NCBI GenBank assembly: GCA_039881145.1
Contig: JAYKKI010000037.1
Coordinates: 13,106,001-13,170,000, forward strand
DNA from: Druceiella hillmani
Taxonomy: Eukaryota > Arthropoda > Insecta > Lepidoptera > Hepialidae
Length of the DNA stretch: 64,000 bases
Direction of reading: 5' to 3'
Within the stretch, counting starts at the first letter, position 1; every line of letters begins with the position of its first letter. The translations under genes and the position numbers were made by a program. A model generated the notes under the pieces. It was not told where the DNA came from. It saw only the letters and a list, made by a program, of their open reading frames with translations, and did no database searches. This document shows positions 63,979-64,000 of the stretch, one piece after another.

Positions 63979-64000
63979 TTAGGGTTCTGTAGCCAAATTA
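63979..64000 (+). repeat. Start of another AGGGTTCC-type repeat at window edge
   Basis: TTAGGGTTCTGTAGCCAAAT, cut by the end of the window. Confidence 0.5.

Larger units (their letters stand above)
56011..64000. other. Right 8 kb: presumed long intron or 5' flank of the chitin-binding gene
   Basis: Upstream exons of the chitin-binding gene should be here or further right; I searched by eye for the expected GYYAD...C exon on the - strand and did not find it. Contains two foldbacks (58593, 59279), a duplicated GCGCAC motif (59777-59850), a GC-rich pocket (57650-57735), and fragments of dispersed repeats. No gene is supported. Confidence 0.5.

Overview
This is an AT-rich animal nuclear window, almost certainly from an insect. 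It has spliced genes with GT-AG introns, long introns, many (TA)n microsatellites, and decayed Class I and II transposons of kinds common in arthropods. A Peritrophin-A/CBM14 chitin-binding exon supports an arthropod. The order cannot be fixed from the sequence alone.

Three conserved host genes are supported. (1) On the + strand, the last two coding exons of a DCN1-like cullin-neddylation factor (DCUN1D4/5 type) lie at 2455-2662 and 20283-20371, joined by a 17.6-kb intron; its 5' exons are left of the window. (2) On the - strand, a complete four-exon FRG1 gene encoding 260 aa spans 34564 to 30658. (3) On the - strand, the 3' part of a secreted chitin-binding protein of CPAP1 type lies in three exons between 56010 and 50876, with a half CBM14 domain followed by a long Ser/Thr/Pro/Asn-rich tail; its 5' exons were not found in the 8 kb to the right.

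The rest is mostly transposon debris. The DCUN1D intron holds an IS630-type remnant upstream (510-1240, strictly before the first visible exon), a mariner with both TIRs (6194-7331), a second mariner (8865-10064), a THAP-like scrap, a Helitron with both termini (13488-15488), a DUF4817 scrap and one copy of an unclassified TIR element (18162-20222). Between DCUN1D and FRG1 are an IS630-type element (25307-26328) and a third mariner pseudogene (about 28085-28880). Upstream of FRG1 lies a collapsed non-LTR retrotransposon (35037 to about 37530). A second copy of the unclassified TIR element sits inverted at 39332-41401. A transposase-like scrap (42200-42780), a pogo/jerky-type element with a C-terminal PHD-like finger (46847-48928) and a Helitron 3' end (49455) follow.

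No CRISPR, operon, rRNA or tRNA was seen. I found no convincing new biological system. The items most worth a second look are the unclassified inverted element pair, a compact 76-nt foldback at 58593, other near-perfect hairpins, the ORF1/ORF2 fusion in the LINE, and the mariner whose computational removal reopens an older reading frame.
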